Positions 1-11,900 of a DNA stretch of 64,000 nucleotides are shown here, one piece after another. Source of the DNA: Aulostomus chinensis (taxonomy: Eukaryota; Chordata; Actinopteri; Syngnathiformes; Aulostomidae). Numbering within the stretch: the first letter of the stretch is position 1; every line of letters begins with the position of its first letter. A program made the position numbers and the translations under genes. The notes under the pieces were generated by a model, which saw nothing but the letters and a program-made list of their open reading frames with translations, was not told the DNA's origin and did no database searches. The stretch is taken from positions 21,763,625 to 21,827,624 of the forward strand of contig JBBMOA010000021.1 in the NCBI GenBank assembly GCA_037954235.1, in the 5' to 3' direction.

Positions 1-826
1 ACAAAACGATGTTTGAACAGCTTCTTTTCTCCACTGACTGCAACTGCTGCTTCATGAAGTCAGAACACAAAAATGTTACAACAAATAAGGAAAACTTCTC
101 ACGCTTCATCTATTTTTTGAAAGTGTTTTCTTTTTATGAATGTTTTGCATTCCCTTAGTGAGAATTATAATGTACTTTCAGCTTGATTTTTGATGAAGTG
201 GTGCAGGAGGAAACAGGTTTAACAGTTTTTGAGGAGGTGGCTGCCAGCCTCCATTGGGAGGTACAGAGGACATACGGCTGATCTGATGTGGATTTTCAAA
301 GTTTTAATCTTCAGACAGTTGCTGCAGCGCCACCATCAGGGCTACTGGCCTACAAAACCAGCTGAGGACGTTTGGAAAAGAACTGGAGATAACAATAAAG
401 ATGTGTTTATTTTCATCCATGGGAGCTTCCCTCATGAGGGCTGCTGGATAACTGATGTTATCCCTGTCAATATAACTAATTTTTTCCCTAAAGATTTATT
501 TAGTATTACTACAAGTGAGTCATGTAATGAACTTCTGCTTTCCCACAATAATGTATAAATATGAAAGAAGTCATAGAATATGTTCCAACAACTCAAAGAG
601 ATTGAGGGGAAGCGGTCCAAAGTGTGAATTTGACTTTTAGAACTGCTTTTTTTCTGCAAAAAGCCTCGTGCTCCTCGAGTCAGTCACCATGAATTAAAAT
701 GAACAACTGATAAATGTACTCGTTTTCTCAGCTGGCACAAGATCGCTTCAGTTTCCTCATCTGATCAACATGTTAATAGCATGTAGCCCTGGAGGTCCTG
801 GATATTCGTTTCCTGTTAACTGCTGG

Positions 827-830
<4 letters not shown>
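1..830. other. unique sequence, no supported gene
   Basis: AT-leaning single-copy-looking sequence. A 109-codon open stretch on the plus strand (229-558) has no recognisable domain, no splice context and no composition bias that would support coding. Confidence 0.5.

Positions 831-881
<51 letters not shown>
831..881. repeat. (GA)n microsatellite
   Basis: Uninterrupted GA dinucleotide run of about 51 bases, read directly. Confidence 0.98.
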
Positions 882-885
<4 letters not shown>

Positions 886-1831
886 CTGACATCACGGTGA
901 ATGGCTTGGGGAGTTCTGAATAATCACATCACATCAGTTTTTTTTTAAAAATATATCTCAAGATGGCAGGAAATTTAAATTTTAAATGTTTTGTTTGTTG
1001 TAGTCGGGGGGGGGGGGCAGATCTACTCGTAGTTTTGACCCCCCCATGATCACAGCCTTTGGGTAAAGTCAAATTTGAATGCAGTACAGCAGGCATCTTA
1101 TATTCCTGATACTGAGCAGCTTTTAAAACAAAGCCTATATCCGTGCTTCCTCACGTCATTTCTCACGTTGCCTGTTTGCGGTGGCAGTGCCGGTTCCGAT
1201 CTAAATCTCCAGCACAACAGCCGCCGGACGCCCCTCTGACATCAGTGGCGTTCTACTCTCTACACGTGGTCAGGTGACATGCTGGAACCCAGGTTAAGTC
1301 TCTGCTAGTTTCTCCAGTCTAGGCAGAGGAGCCGGTAATGCATAGCAGCTTCAGCACAAGATGTTGGTTTCAGATAGGATGATGTTGAGTAACTCAAGAC
1401 ACACGCTACGACAGCGAGGAAAGAGGAAGTGCAAACTTGTGCCACAGTGGCAGCTGTGGGGGAGGGACAGATTTTTTTCAAATGCTAAGGGAAGCATTTG
1501 TGGCAGATCTGAAAGAGCTTAAATCAACAGAGGGCTGTTTATCATCAGAGAGGCGGGGGTCCAGCCCTGCCGCACAAAGCAAAGAAGCACTACCTTCTCT
1601 AGCAGGACCTGAGGGTGTCGACTGAGTTCCCAACACTCACCGTGAGTGCCAGGGTGCTGGTCGGGACGGTCGCCCCCCCGCCCAGGCATGACCGAGTCTG
1701 ACCTTCAACTGGTTTCACCATCATTTATTCTCACAGTTTCATGTTGTAATTGATGCTCTAAACACCAGAGTCAACGTTTGGCAAAATCCAGACAATTATC
1801 GCTTATGTTAGTGGTCAGTAGAAAAACTGCA
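882..1831. other. unique sequence with a G12/C7 pair
   Basis: No gene or mobile element supported. A G12 run (1006-1017) is followed 21 bases later by C7 (1039-1045), which could pair as a hairpin. A short CpG-containing stretch lies at 1180-1230. Confidence 0.45.
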
Positions 1832-1849
1832 GTGTGTGTGTGTGTGTGT
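1832..1849. repeat. (TG)n microsatellite, left flank of a TIR element
   Basis: Nine TG units directly abutting the left terminal inverted repeat at 1850. Confidence 0.97.
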
Positions 1850-2234
1850 CCTTGTACTTACTACATAGTGAGGACTAGAATACGTATTTAACCAACAGAG
1901 TGAGGACATTTTTGGAAAGTGAGGACATTTTAGCCAGTCCTCACATCTTCAGAGGGTCGTTTGAAAGTCAAGACTTGGTTTTAGGGTCAAGGTTAGAATC
2001 AGGTTCAGGTTAGGTTTAGGTTAGGGACAGGAAATGTGTCACTGTGGAGGGACACAATGGGTGCACTGGCAACAGGTTATTAACTTAATTACTTTATGTC
2101 CGCTAGGAGGAAACCAGGTTAGGTTTAGGGTCAAGGTTAGGGTCAGGCAATCAGTTGAGATGGTTAGGTTTAGTGGGAGGGGCTAGGGAATGTATTATGT
2201 TAATGAAAGTCCTCCCAAAGATATAAGTACAAGG
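1850..2234. mobile_element. non-autonomous element with 26-bp TIRs, flanked by (TG)n on both sides
   Basis: The ends are a perfect 11-bp inverted pair, CCTTGTACTTA at 1850-1860 and its reverse complement at 2224-2234. Inverted similarity continues to about 26 bp (20 of 26 positions by eye) and closes on GAGGAC at both ends. The inside has GTGAGGACATTT/GTCCTCAC-type inverted motifs and a long run of GGTTAGG/TTTAGG telomere-like words. There is no coding capacity. The plus strand reads TGTGTG on both sides, as if the element sits inside a TG microsatellite. I recall similar GTGAGGAC...GTCCTC elements being common in teleosts but cannot assign a superfamily. A clear target duplication cannot be separated from the TG repeat. 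Confidence 0.7.
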
Positions 2235-2272
2235 ATGTGTGTGTGTGTGTGTGTGTATTTGTGTGTGTGTGA
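2235..2272. repeat. (TG)n microsatellite, right flank of the TIR element
   Basis: TG run broken by ATTT at 2257-2260, immediately right of the inverted repeat ending at 2234. Confidence 0.97.
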
Positions 2273-2788
2273 GCATCAATTTGCAGGAATAGGGTCAGTA
2301 AGAAAATAAACACAGTTGTGTCAATCAGAAACCAAAAGCTAATCAGAAAATATGATGTTGTTTTTGTTGTGTGAAATCACTCAAAATCACATGATGCTAC
2401 TGATGCTATATTGCAGCTAAGCTAATCAGCGCTCAGCCCTTCCAGTGAGTTCCTGGGTCTGTAATGCACCACAGAGGAGGGAAGCATATCGGTCTGTTTC
2501 TCTAAATGTATCCAAATGTTCCCTGAGAGGGATGTAATCAGAAGCAAGATAAATGAGTAGTCCAGGTAATTTGTCTCTCCCTTGAGGCTGGCTCTGTCTC
2601 AACCTAGCAGGATCGCCATGGTAACTTGTCTGCAAACCTATTGACCCTTTGAATTTTACACTGAATCTGATTGTGAACTACAAAAATGAGGAACACATAG
2701 CAAGTAAATAACCACACTAGATGATGTTTTTATGCTTCACTGTACCGACAGCAAATAGAACATTGGTTAAAATTGTATAACCTCGACA
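2273..2788. other. unique sequence, nothing recognised
   Basis: No gene, RNA or repeat structure seen. Confidence 0.45.
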
Positions 2789-2867
2789 ATATAACATAAC
2801 ATAACATAACATAACATAACATAACATAATATAATATAACAAAATATAATATAATATAATATAATAT
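2789..2867. repeat. (ATAAC)n / (ATAAT)n pentanucleotide satellite
   Basis: Tandem ATAAC units shift to ATAAT units in the right half and end in ATATT. The 61-codon minus-strand frame across it is a product of the repeat. Confidence 0.97.
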
Positions 2868-3185
2868 ATTGGGATCACCCCTAACAAGCAAGAGGAGATC
2901 AAATTAGATGCTCGTCAATGGAAAAGCAGAGAGAATGCAGGGATCAGTGGGGCCGATAATTTAGATTTAGTCTCATTCTTGATCTTCAGACGGAACTAAA
3001 CATTGGTTTTTATCAAAGTTTATTAAATTTTATCCTTCCTAGGTTTAACTGAGAAAAAAGACATTGCATTATAGTCAACTCTGATTCTCAGTTCCTCTCC
3101 CTTCAGTGCTGAGAGGCTTGCCTGCACACTCACCTTTTCAACATCCTTTAAACATCGAGCTTTTCAATGAGCTTATTTCATTTTA
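2868..3185. other. unique sequence, nothing recognised
   Basis: No supported feature. Confidence 0.45.
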
Positions 3186-3240
3186 TTAGGGCCTGAGCCC
3201 TGAGGTACTCCGGGGCGAAGACCCTATTATGTTTGCAGGA
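3186..3240 (+). mobile_element. fragment of a teleost interspersed repeat (AGGGCCTGAGC...GCGAAGACCCTATT)
   Basis: The words AGGGCCTGAGC and GGCGAAGACCCTATTATG match, from memory, a very common fish repeat of the form AGGGCCCGAGCACC...GCGAAGGCCCTATTG. Only this core is recognisable. The element class and true ends are not determined. Confidence 0.4.
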
Positions 3241-3879
3241 CACACTCGTTTATTCTATATTTGATTTAATTGTTTCATTTTGTCACTCTATGCTTTTTCC
3301 TATGTAATTTTTTATTAGTCAAATAATGGATGTTATTTGTAGTGGTAGTACAGTATTATTGTCGTTCTTCAGCTTTTTGTTGTAACATTATGACTTTACC
3401 ATTCTAATCTGTGGGGTCACTTGGTAGGGGATTCTGACTTATATTAGGGTTAATATGATAATTTGACTGTCAATTGAACAAATAGACGACTAGAGCTGAC
3501 TCTTATGTGATTTTATTCTCAGTATTTCAGAATTTCTCCCCTCAACATGGCACTAATATTGTGTAATATTGTATACTGTTACCCCTGTTCAAAAACAGGG
3601 GTAACAGGAGTAGCACTGCGCCCCCTGCACAAAAAAGATGAAATACCTCCAGTCAGTCCTCCATCAGCTGCCAGCTTGTGGAAACAGAAGCTCATTTTCT
3701 TCACCAACTTCTACATTAGTTTGAACAGAATAACATAACATGTTTTTGTTTTTTACTTTACTTAATTCACTATTATGTATCTCTGCTATTATTTTTTTAA
3801 GCTTATTGCTGTCTTGAAAAGTGCTATAAAGTTGTACTTACCTCCTTACTTTACTGCATCTCAGGACAGCACCTTCTGA
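3241..3879. other. AT-rich unique sequence
   Basis: Nothing supported except the hairpin at 3576-3607, listed separately. Confidence 0.45.
3576..3607. repeat. perfect 14-bp inverted repeat with 4-nt loop
   Basis: CTGTTACCCCTGTT (3576-3589), loop CAAA, then the exact reverse complement at 3594-3607. The loop is too short for a typical microRNA precursor, so it is more likely a cruciform-capable foldback. Confidence 0.85.
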
Positions 3880-4274
3880 CTTCAGGCTATAACCATCTCC
3901 ACCAGCCAGGCAGGTAGCGTCATTGGTGGCCTGCTGGAGGTCAGCCAGCAGCCCTGCAGCCATCAGTCTGTCACTCAGCTAACCCAGCAGCTCCTGAACC
4001 TGTCAGCCAGTCAGCAGCCACACCTGCCAGGTAGCCAACCAGGCAGCCAGTTCCCCCAGCTTCTGTCAGCCCTCCAAGCAGCTCAGCAGCCAGAACAATC
4101 TCCCTGCAGCAGCTCCGGTACCTGCAGTCAGGCCCATTGTGTGGGCCACAGTTACCTGCCACTGCCAGGACCTCCATCAGGGAGGCGTTCACCTTTGAGG
4201 ACTTTGAGGTTAAGATGTTGCCTGCAACCGGCGTCTGGCTCCCCCCTGCAAACCTCCTCATCTCTCCATGTCAG
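3880..4274 (+). other. CAGCC-rich imperfect repeat with an 80-codon open frame (4035-4274)
   Basis: Between about 3890 and 4110 CAGCCAG/CAGCAG words recur irregularly and keep frames open on both strands. On the plus strand a frame stays open from the stop at 4032 to TAG at about 4272. It starts Pro/Ser/Gln-rich and then becomes less repetitive, reading REAFTFEDFEVKMLPATGVW around 4185-4230. There is no start codon, splice signal or known domain that I can see. It could be a decayed retrotransposon ORF or chance. Confidence 0.2.
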
Positions 4275-6109
4275 CTGATCTAGATGCACAGCGATAGTTT
4301 TCATGTTACATTTGTCATGTGATACGTACAGTAGTTGCATGCAGCACAACAACAATTAATTGTGACAACATTGATACTGTTGGTGAGAAACGTAGCAGCT
4401 GTGCAGGTGTGCTCAGTGTGAGACAGAGGAGCATGGCGAGCAGGAATTATTGGCTATTGCCCTCGGAGTGAAACCTAGAGTTGTCCCACTTTTCAGGAAA
4501 TTCTCAACAGATTTACGTTCAACACATCAGCATTAACAATACTTGATGTTATTATTCTCCCGTAGCAACTCCCCTCATACCCGTGTATTTTGTGTATTTT
4601 CTTTTCCCACATGTCTGGACATACATTCTGCCTCTGCGTGTAATTTTCATGTATTACCAGTGACAAGGACAAGGACAAAACAGATTTGCTATTTCTTCCA
4701 AAATTCTCCTGCTACTGTAATAAAGCACATGTATCATGTTCCAATACCAGCTTTCCCCCCAACTCTTTTCCCACACGACATGAAGAAAGAATAAAAGAAA
4801 GAAAATTTAACTATTTGCCAGCGATGTTGAAAAACTTGGTTTGCTTGGAGATAAGCCTAAAGAAAGAGATTTCTCTTGTTTCACCTTCATGCTGTGTTTC
4901 ATTTTTACTTTTAATAGAAGTGTCAAGAAGCTCTCAGGGGTCCTCCACTTGTGGGGAATGAGAATTAATTGGAGGATTAGAGCTACATGCTCCCTGCTCT
5001 CTGTCCTGACTTATAACATGGCTTTAGGCGCTGCAGCGCTGCCTCCTCGCTGACTAGCAAACGGCTGGGCTTTTTTGTGGTTCCCCCCCTTTTCATCCAA
5101 CAGTCCCTGTTGACAAGTTTGTAGTGTTGCCACAGCGCACTGGAATGCACTCAGGGACTTTTCTCTCCAATTGAGAAAAATGTTGTGAAACTGGTGTGGA
5201 AAAACACATTTACCATGGCCTTGGTCAGCACAAAAAAACATTAAAATTCACAAAAAAATCAATAGCAGAATGAAGGTGAAATTCTTAAAAATAAATGTGC
5301 ATTAAAGGGAAATATTCCCTGTAAACAGGACAGAAAATGTCACAGGCATCAGTTTTTTTTAACTGTAAAATAAATTTCCGACCACTCTGAATAATAGTTA
5401 ATTTCTAAAAAAAGGGTCCTTCCCTTCTTCTGTGGGCTACACCAGCGCAGTGATAATTACGACACCTGCATGCAGCTGCTCCTTCACCTCTGATGGATTG
5501 ATTCACCCATACTCTTGTGACCTCACTGCACTTGTGCGCAGTCTTGAACAAGCCCGAGGCCTCCTCACTCCTGTCCAATCAACAGAGAAAAACTGTTGTC
5601 GCTACGGCAATGGTCCTTCTGCATATGCATGTGCTCACCCTCTTTGCTATATTCAACTTGATTGTTCACACAATGTTGGTGTATTTTGTGGGAATGCTTT
5701 TATTTTGACTTGACAACTTGTCATTGATGTTGGCTTCCTATGTAGGCTGTGTTACCATAACGGAAGAGAAATGTTGCCCGTCCTTCATCACTAGCTCTTG
5801 GTTGAGGGATTCAGTAAGTCTATGATCATCAGTATGAGAGTCAGACCATTAGTGGAGGGGGTGCGCTACATGACTTACATCACGGATCACAACTTTTCTC
5901 ACAGCTCACTAATGCCTTGTTCCCACATAGTTCCGTGTACACGGGTCAGTTTAGAAGTCCATTTATTCCTGTGGAAATCTCCGTAATCTCTGATGCGTCT
6001 GCCAAACTCCTCCCTCCCGAATCTGCCTCATGCATGTTGAAAATAAAGTGAACTTCTGCTGCAGAGTTCAGACAGACCTTGAAAACTATGCTTCCTCTAA
6101 CAGGCTCAC
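4275..6109. other. unique sequence, no supported gene
   Basis: Several 60-96 codon frames occur on both strands but overlap each other and lack splice or domain support. Confidence 0.45.
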
Positions 6110-6158
6110 GGGCTGCAGGGGAGCTAAATAAGGGGCTGTTGCTTCCTCTGCAGCATCT
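6110..6158 (-). CDS. very tentative second exon of the minus-strand candidate gene
   Basis: On the minus strand a pyrimidine tract and CAG (about 6159-6180) precede a 49-nt open piece ending CCC before GTGAGC. It begins in the phase left by the candidate exon at 6734-6789 (one base completing a Glu codon). It reads DAAEEATAPYLAPLQP, acidic and Ala-rich. The next in-frame stop lies just past the donor. Identity is unknown. Phase agreement by chance is one in three, so this is weak. Confidence 0.12.
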
Positions 6159-6733
6159 CTGAAGTGCATCCAGGTGTTGAAAAAGAGACGCCAGACATCT
6201 GTACATTCGTATGAGGCATCAGTGTTCTCCTGCTGTTTACATCACGACTGCTCTCCACACATGACCAGATGCTCCACGTGATCTTTATCGGCACAAGATC
6301 ATATAGATATGTGTGACCAGATTACACTGGGATGAGACTGGCACAACAAAATACACTTCAGTGGGTCTTTATTGCCCCGACTGTCCTCAGCCGAGAACAG
6401 CATTAATTAGTTTAGTTTTGAAGTGGATTTGAAAAAAACAAAACAAAACATATATTGTTTGCTTATCTGTCTTAATCCTTCTGCAACTAACAGACAATCT
6501 TTTTATAATAAAAAGGCAACATTTTTATCCTGGACAGACAACAGTAGTGGCTACTTTTTCCTATACAGACAGGAAATAAAACAATATACAAATCGTCAGC
6601 CACACGTTCATTATTTGAATAAACACACTTCACGAAGGTCCTAAACATCTTGCATGTAACATAAATCAACTACCATGTTTTCATGTCAGGATGGATTTAA
6701 ATAACAAGAAATTAGCAACTGAGACAAACTTAC

Positions 6734-6789
6734 TCAGTATAGCCATCTGAGAGCTTAGCTTCCTCCAGCACATGCACAGACACCTCCAT
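6734..6789 (-). CDS. candidate first coding exon, product unknown
   Basis: Reading the minus strand leftwards from a CpG-rich region, an ATG at 6789-6787 with G at -3 and G at +4 opens 18 codons (MEVSVHVLEEAKLSDGYT plus two bases). These run into a consensus GTAAGT splice donor at 6733-6728. The peptide is hydrophilic and acidic and contains no repeat. Upstream on the same strand are a short upstream ORF (two ATGs ending at TAG before the main ATG) and another GTGAGT donor at about 6873-6868, so the true transcript structure is uncertain. The paired promoter candidate is at 6990-7065. I do not recognise the protein. Downstream exons would lie at lower coordinates; only one weak candidate (6110-6158) was seen. 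Confidence 0.3.
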
Positions 6790-6989
6790 ATCTCCCCTCT
6801 AAATGGGTACGCAAGCTAAGCATGAACAACAACATATAAACAATACCGGACGAACGTTTCTAACTCTCTCATCATCACTCACGCTGAACCACTGCCGTTT
6901 AGGCGAACTCCCGGCACAACACCGCCAACACACTGGACACTGGACAACACACTCGGACCACACCCAGACAGGTGGCTGCCAAATCGCTA

Positions 6990-7065
6990 CTCCGCTCCTC
7001 AGTAGGCGATTTTCCGCGGGCGCACGAAGTCTCATGTGACTTCCGCATTCTCGCGAGACTTTCCC
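6990..7065 (-). promoter_or_regulatory. CpG-rich candidate promoter with TCTCGCGAGA palindrome
   Basis: Local CpG density is much higher than the surroundings (GCGATTTTCCGCGGGCGCAC..., then TCTCGCGAGA at about 7049-7058). The TCTCGCGAGA palindrome is an established element of TATA-less, often bidirectional, vertebrate promoters. It lies about 265 bp upstream of the minus-strand ATG at 6789. No TATA box was seen. Direction is inferred from the exon candidate and could be bidirectional. Confidence 0.4.
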
Positions 7066-10000
7066 CCCACAGCAGGTCTTAGGGTGATACACCCAGAAAT
7101 GTATTCCGTGACAAGAAACAACAGTCACCCCTATTCACCTGGTTACACATGGATTTTAATTTATCTTGTTTAATGCGGAAAGCCCCCCTGAAAACCCAAA
7201 GCATGGAGGGCTGCTGCTGCCTCACGTTGCCTCTGATCCAGTGAAGTGTTCATTTGAATCATTTTTAAACACTGTTTGTTTTTCCACACAGTTTTGTGGA
7301 CTTTCTGTCTTTGTGCATGCCTGGAGGACTGTCCACAGAACCAGCTGCATTTGTGATTGTTGGCCACGGCCCCAGTGTAGTTGTGTACATTATTCATCAA
7401 CACATATCCCCAGTTGCACGTATTTATTCGCTCCCAGTCTGGGCTTGCTGTTTGTGTTTTTGCTCCTCCAGTCATATGTGATGACAGGAACTCCATAAAA
7501 CAGCGTAAAAAAACAAACCATCTTCAAAACTGAGAGAATGAGTGAAATGGAGGCCACTCTATCAGAGGCAGTGAGCACAGTGGCAGTTTGTTGTTTAACT
7601 GCATGTGACAATAGATGAAGCCCAGTCTGACAATGACCCTGTGTTGCACATGCAGGGCAGCTGCTCATGTCTGAATGTGCTGTAGATATATGGAGGAGAA
7701 TATTTAGTATCCTGCATTAAATCTTAGCAACTTTTCAGGCTATACGGCTGGGAAACAGCTGCCTGACTGTGCATACGGAGCAAGTAAAAGAAGAGACAAA
7801 GAATTAAGCCTTTGTCTTCAGTCGAGGTAACAAACCAGTTGTTTTTAACCACAGACGTGTGTACAGTGGTTTACTTCCAGTTCTTAGATGGGAAGGTCTG
7901 TGAGATGTTGTGCGTATCTGTTTTTCTTCTTGTACCTGCCTTAACACTGTGTAATTTAGATATTGTGTACATTCCAGCGTATTTAGATTGATCCTCCCTA
8001 GACAATAAATACATAAAGTGATGGCTCTCTATGAACCAGGCATACTTGTGGTTATTGCCGTGGGTTAGAGTGCTGCGCCAGCGTCGGAGTGGTTAGGTTC
8101 TACAGTGGACCTGCTCTGCGTGGTAGCTGCCCTGTGAGTTGCTGAAATGGCTCATCTGCGTAGGACTCTACTTACACATCTGCTCCACAGTTGTCACACC
8201 AGGCAAAGAATTCAGGCCTTGAGATTCAAGCAGCTTCCACATATCTTTCCTCTGTTGTGAAGTGGGAGGCAGGAGCTGCTGGCAGGATCTTGGCATCCGT
8301 TTGAGTCCTAAAGCTCATGGTTGTCTTTGTCCCAGCCACAGCAGAGAGACTGGGACTTTGTATTTAAACTGCCAGTGAAACCCACAGCTATGTGTATGCA
8401 TGAAAAGCTGCCAAGTTTCTGCAGCGGGCGCAGGAGTGTCGCTGGGTTTCAGTGGCCTCTCTGCTGTACGTGCGCAAAGATGCACTTGGTGACTTGCTGA
8501 CAAATGTTGGGGTTTTGCTGTAAAATTCTGATAAACAAACTCCCAGCCTGGCTTGAGACTGATCGATAGATTGATTGATTGACGCTTGTTATGATAAAGT
8601 GCTCTGTGACTTCATCGTGTCAATGGCTAGGTTCAGCCTCTGAAATCTCATCTGGCTTTCTGTTCTCAGCCTGAACAAAGACAGACACTCACAACTACTT
8701 TGTATCCTCTACGTTACTGCTGGCGATTCCGCCCTCGCTCTCAGTCACCAGACATTCATGCAGTGAACACATAGTGACACTGTCACCCTTCTGTCTGATG
8801 GGGTTTTATGACAACAGCTTTAGCATATTCTGTCTGCCTGTGTTTGCTCGCTTGTTGCTTTGTCTCTGGCATATAATCCATTGAGAGGGAAAGATTTGTC
8901 ATCTTTTGAAATGAGTTTCTGTTGACTTACTCCTCTATTACTCTCCATGCATCAACTCCAGGCGTTCTGTTGTTTGCTTTCTTGAAAATGAAATGGGAAC
9001 AGTTTATGAATGTACTGAATTTATTTCAAGCCTTGCCAGTTTTTTCCGTCATGGAGTAAACATTCCCATTTGATCACATTTCCATTTTTTTGGACGTTGC
9101 CTTGAAATTATATTTTCTAATGACTTCATATAATACAGAGGTTGCATATTTAACACCTGACTGGAACTTTTAGGGTAGTGAGGCTATCCTGACATGGCAG
9201 TTCTCTCTATTTTTGCTCCAGCCCTGCCAGCCGAAGTGCCGTATCTCAGCCAAATTGAGAAAAACAGCCATCAAATGTGATTGATTAGATGAGAGGGAAT
9301 TTTATATGATATAATATTGCAAAATGACCTTCAGGCTAACCTTGACAGCTTTATGGCAAACAGTGCACATTTCTTTCTTTTACTGCAGTATAATTGAATG
9401 GCCATGCAGTGATATGGTGTTGTAAGTAGTCATTCGTGGGAGGAATATCACTCGATATAATTAGGAGTGCAATTTCAGTCAGGCACATTACCTGATGTCT
9501 ACTTAATGACAAACCCAAACTGAGTGAATATGATGAAACTCAGGGCCGTTTTGTTGGGTCCTTTGAAGAACTTCAGAGTTCCACAATACATTTTGGCTAT
9601 TCAAGCACTGACCGAATAAAAAACCACTACAGTTTAATGGCAAATAGATTTAGACACTTGAATTAAAAAAAGAGAAAACATAGTTAAGTTCTGAGAAAAT
9701 GTAGTTAAGTTATGAACCAAGGCGTTAATAAAACCATGATTGTAATATAAACTGCTGAATATTAATCAATGAAAATAAAACAATTACAGTGATTGAATAT
9801 GGCACAAGTCAAAAAAGTATTTATCATAAAATGTTTAAATTGATCATCGTAATAAAAACACAATGATAAAATATAATAGAACAGTAAAAATAATGAGAAT
9901 TACATTGAGTGTATGTAATAGAGCCATAAAATTATAAAGCCCTGCATAAAAGCCAGACTGATAGATGGGTTTGTGATTTATGTTTAAAATATTTATACCC

Positions 10001-10954
10001 TCTCAGATCCTCTGGAAGCACAAATAGCTTCACAAAACAGAAAACAGAACAGAGGAGATAATGTTTTGGTTCTGCTTTGTGGAGCAGCTGAAGGAGAAGA
10101 ACCAGAGGATGTGAGGCGACTTCCTGGTTGCTGAAGTACGAGCATCTCTGAAAGCCCGTCTGACGCAGGACCAAAAACCAATACATTTTAAAAGCAATAC
10201 AAATATCACCAGATTTGACTCTAAAATGGGTATCGTGTAAACTGTTTCAACTGGAAATTGGGAATAGGGTTTACTAAGGTTTGCATGAGGCTATTTGCTG
10301 CAAATTGTACCACTGATGCTGAAAAAGATGCCTATGGTATGTGCTGCGTTTGTGACAGCCTGGTGGTTGAAGAGCCGCTGCTGATGAGGAGGAACTTTGA
10401 TACACAAAGATATGTGGATATATCTATATTCATTTACATGATGACCTGGAACCTGTGTTGTTATGGTGCGTCTGCAAATGAAACTCCGGGTGTTTGATTG
10501 AAGTGTGCAGTGTGTGACCTCCAGTAACCAGCTGTGTTGGAGGAATACCTGCACCACCATCAGGTGTTCCCATGTGCTGTGCTGAATTGCTCCGCTCTCT
10601 GTTGACTGCATCAATCATTATCATAAACTGGCCACACCTGGGTTTCTATATTTGTTCTGTGTTGTCACCCGCAGGAATAACCTCTCCCATCAGCGCCGAT
10701 GGTGGATTTCAACCGCTTGCATTTTTGTGTTGCTTAATAAATTTCCCTCAAGGACTGAAGCTACAATGTGTGATTGAAATCTTGAGAATATTTTCTCTCA
10801 AGAGGTGAACAAACAAGCAAAACCTGGATCAGTTCTGGATTCCGCTGGTCATCAGTGTCGTCCGTGTACTTGGATTCAAAACTATCATCGTGGTATTATA
10901 AGCTTATCATCAGTTTATCACAATCCTTCAACTGTTATAGATACTGGTATAGAA
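7066..10954. other. unique sequence, no supported gene
   Basis: Nearly 4 kb without recognisable elements. It becomes notably AT-rich between 9600 and 9930. Short open frames at 7166-7498 on both strands are mutually antisense and unsupported. Confidence 0.45.
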
Positions 10955-10979
10955 AATGGATGGATGGATGGATGGATGG
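10955..10979 (+). repeat. (GGAT)n, possibly an isolated SINE tail
   Basis: AAAATGGATGGATGG... resembles the 3' tail of the SINEs at 27 and 31 kb, but no SINE body precedes it. It is either a plain microsatellite or an extreme 5' truncation. Confidence 0.85.
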
Positions 10980-11633
10980 TCACCTAGAACTGCAGTACTT
11001 AGACCTCCTCCGCCTCACGTCCTGTCTTGCTCTCGTAGCTCCCTGAGTTCCTCCTCTGGCAGGATCAGGGTCTTGAGTTTTAACAGACGTAATCCTCCTC
11101 CTCTAAGAGTTCTGTTATTATTAGTATCAGCAGTCACACTTCGAGTCGTCAGCTTAAGTTTTGATTTGTTGGGCAAAGGTGGGATGCAACAAATCACTGT
11201 GCGCCCTCAGGAAATGGTTCCAGGTATGTGTTTGACTCTAAAATGAGACCATCTTTATCATTCTCATATCATTTTCACAAATGTTAAATATTCAGCAAAT
11301 ATTAAACACATCTATTGATGTCGGCCAGGAGTGTTTTGGAGAACAGTGTATTAGGTGACTTCCTACACAGTGTGCTCCCTATCGCTTACGTTCATTGCAG
11401 CTAAGCTAACAGACAGTCAGTCACCAGGGGGTGTGGAGCTCCGTGGAGCACCAGACAGAATCTAACTGCTTGTCTGGAACTTAAAATGATGGACAATGAA
11501 AATATTTCCCAAAGTTTGCTTGTTGCTTTAACACAACTGTGGGGTAGATGGTGTGTGACCAGGCTGAATGGACTCATCAGCTGGCCTCCATGTAATTAGC
11601 ACCATTCGCAAGGTTACTTGTGCTAAATAATAT
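10980..11633. other. unique sequence, nothing recognised
   Basis: No supported feature. Confidence 0.45.
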
Positions 11634-11900
11634 GGGCGGTATGGCTCAGGGGTAGAGTGGCCGTCTAGCAACACAAGGGTTGCTGGTTCGATCCTCGACC
11701 CCAGTGACCATGTTGAAGTGTCCTTGAGCAAGATACTGAACCCATAATTGCTCCCGATGAGTAGGTTGGCGCCTTGCATGGCAGCCTTCACCATCAGTGT
11801 GTGAGTGTGTGTGTGAATGGGTGAATGAGACGACACTGTAAAGAGCTTTGAGTGCCGCTGAGGTAGAAAAGCGCTCTATAAAATTGAGTCCATTTACCAT
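11634..11900 (+). mobile_element. tRNA-derived SINE, near full length
   Basis: The 5' 70 bases are tRNA-like, with an A box (TGGCTCAGGGGTAGAGTGG, 11643-11661) and a B box (GGTTCGATCC, 11684-11693) at normal spacing for an internal RNA polymerase III promoter. The body (GAAGTGTCCTTGAGCAAGA, then AATTGCTCCCGATGAGTAGG) and the 3' end (AAAAGCGCTCTATAAAATTG, then GTCCATTTACCAT) match a SINE I recall as abundant in percomorph fish. A TG-rich internal stretch (about 11796-11815) is part of the family. No clean target duplication was found. It is a SINE, not a functional tRNA gene. Confidence 0.85.

Noticed and set aside
229..558. 109-codon plus-strand frame
   Set aside because: No recognisable domain and no codon bias; 75 codons are open on the opposite strand.
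1977..2185. Interstitial telomere repeat
   Set aside because: GGTTAGG-like words are irregular and lie inside a TIR-bounded element.
11634..11705. tRNA gene
   Set aside because: A and B boxes are present, but the cloverleaf cannot be closed and the sequence continues into a SINE body.
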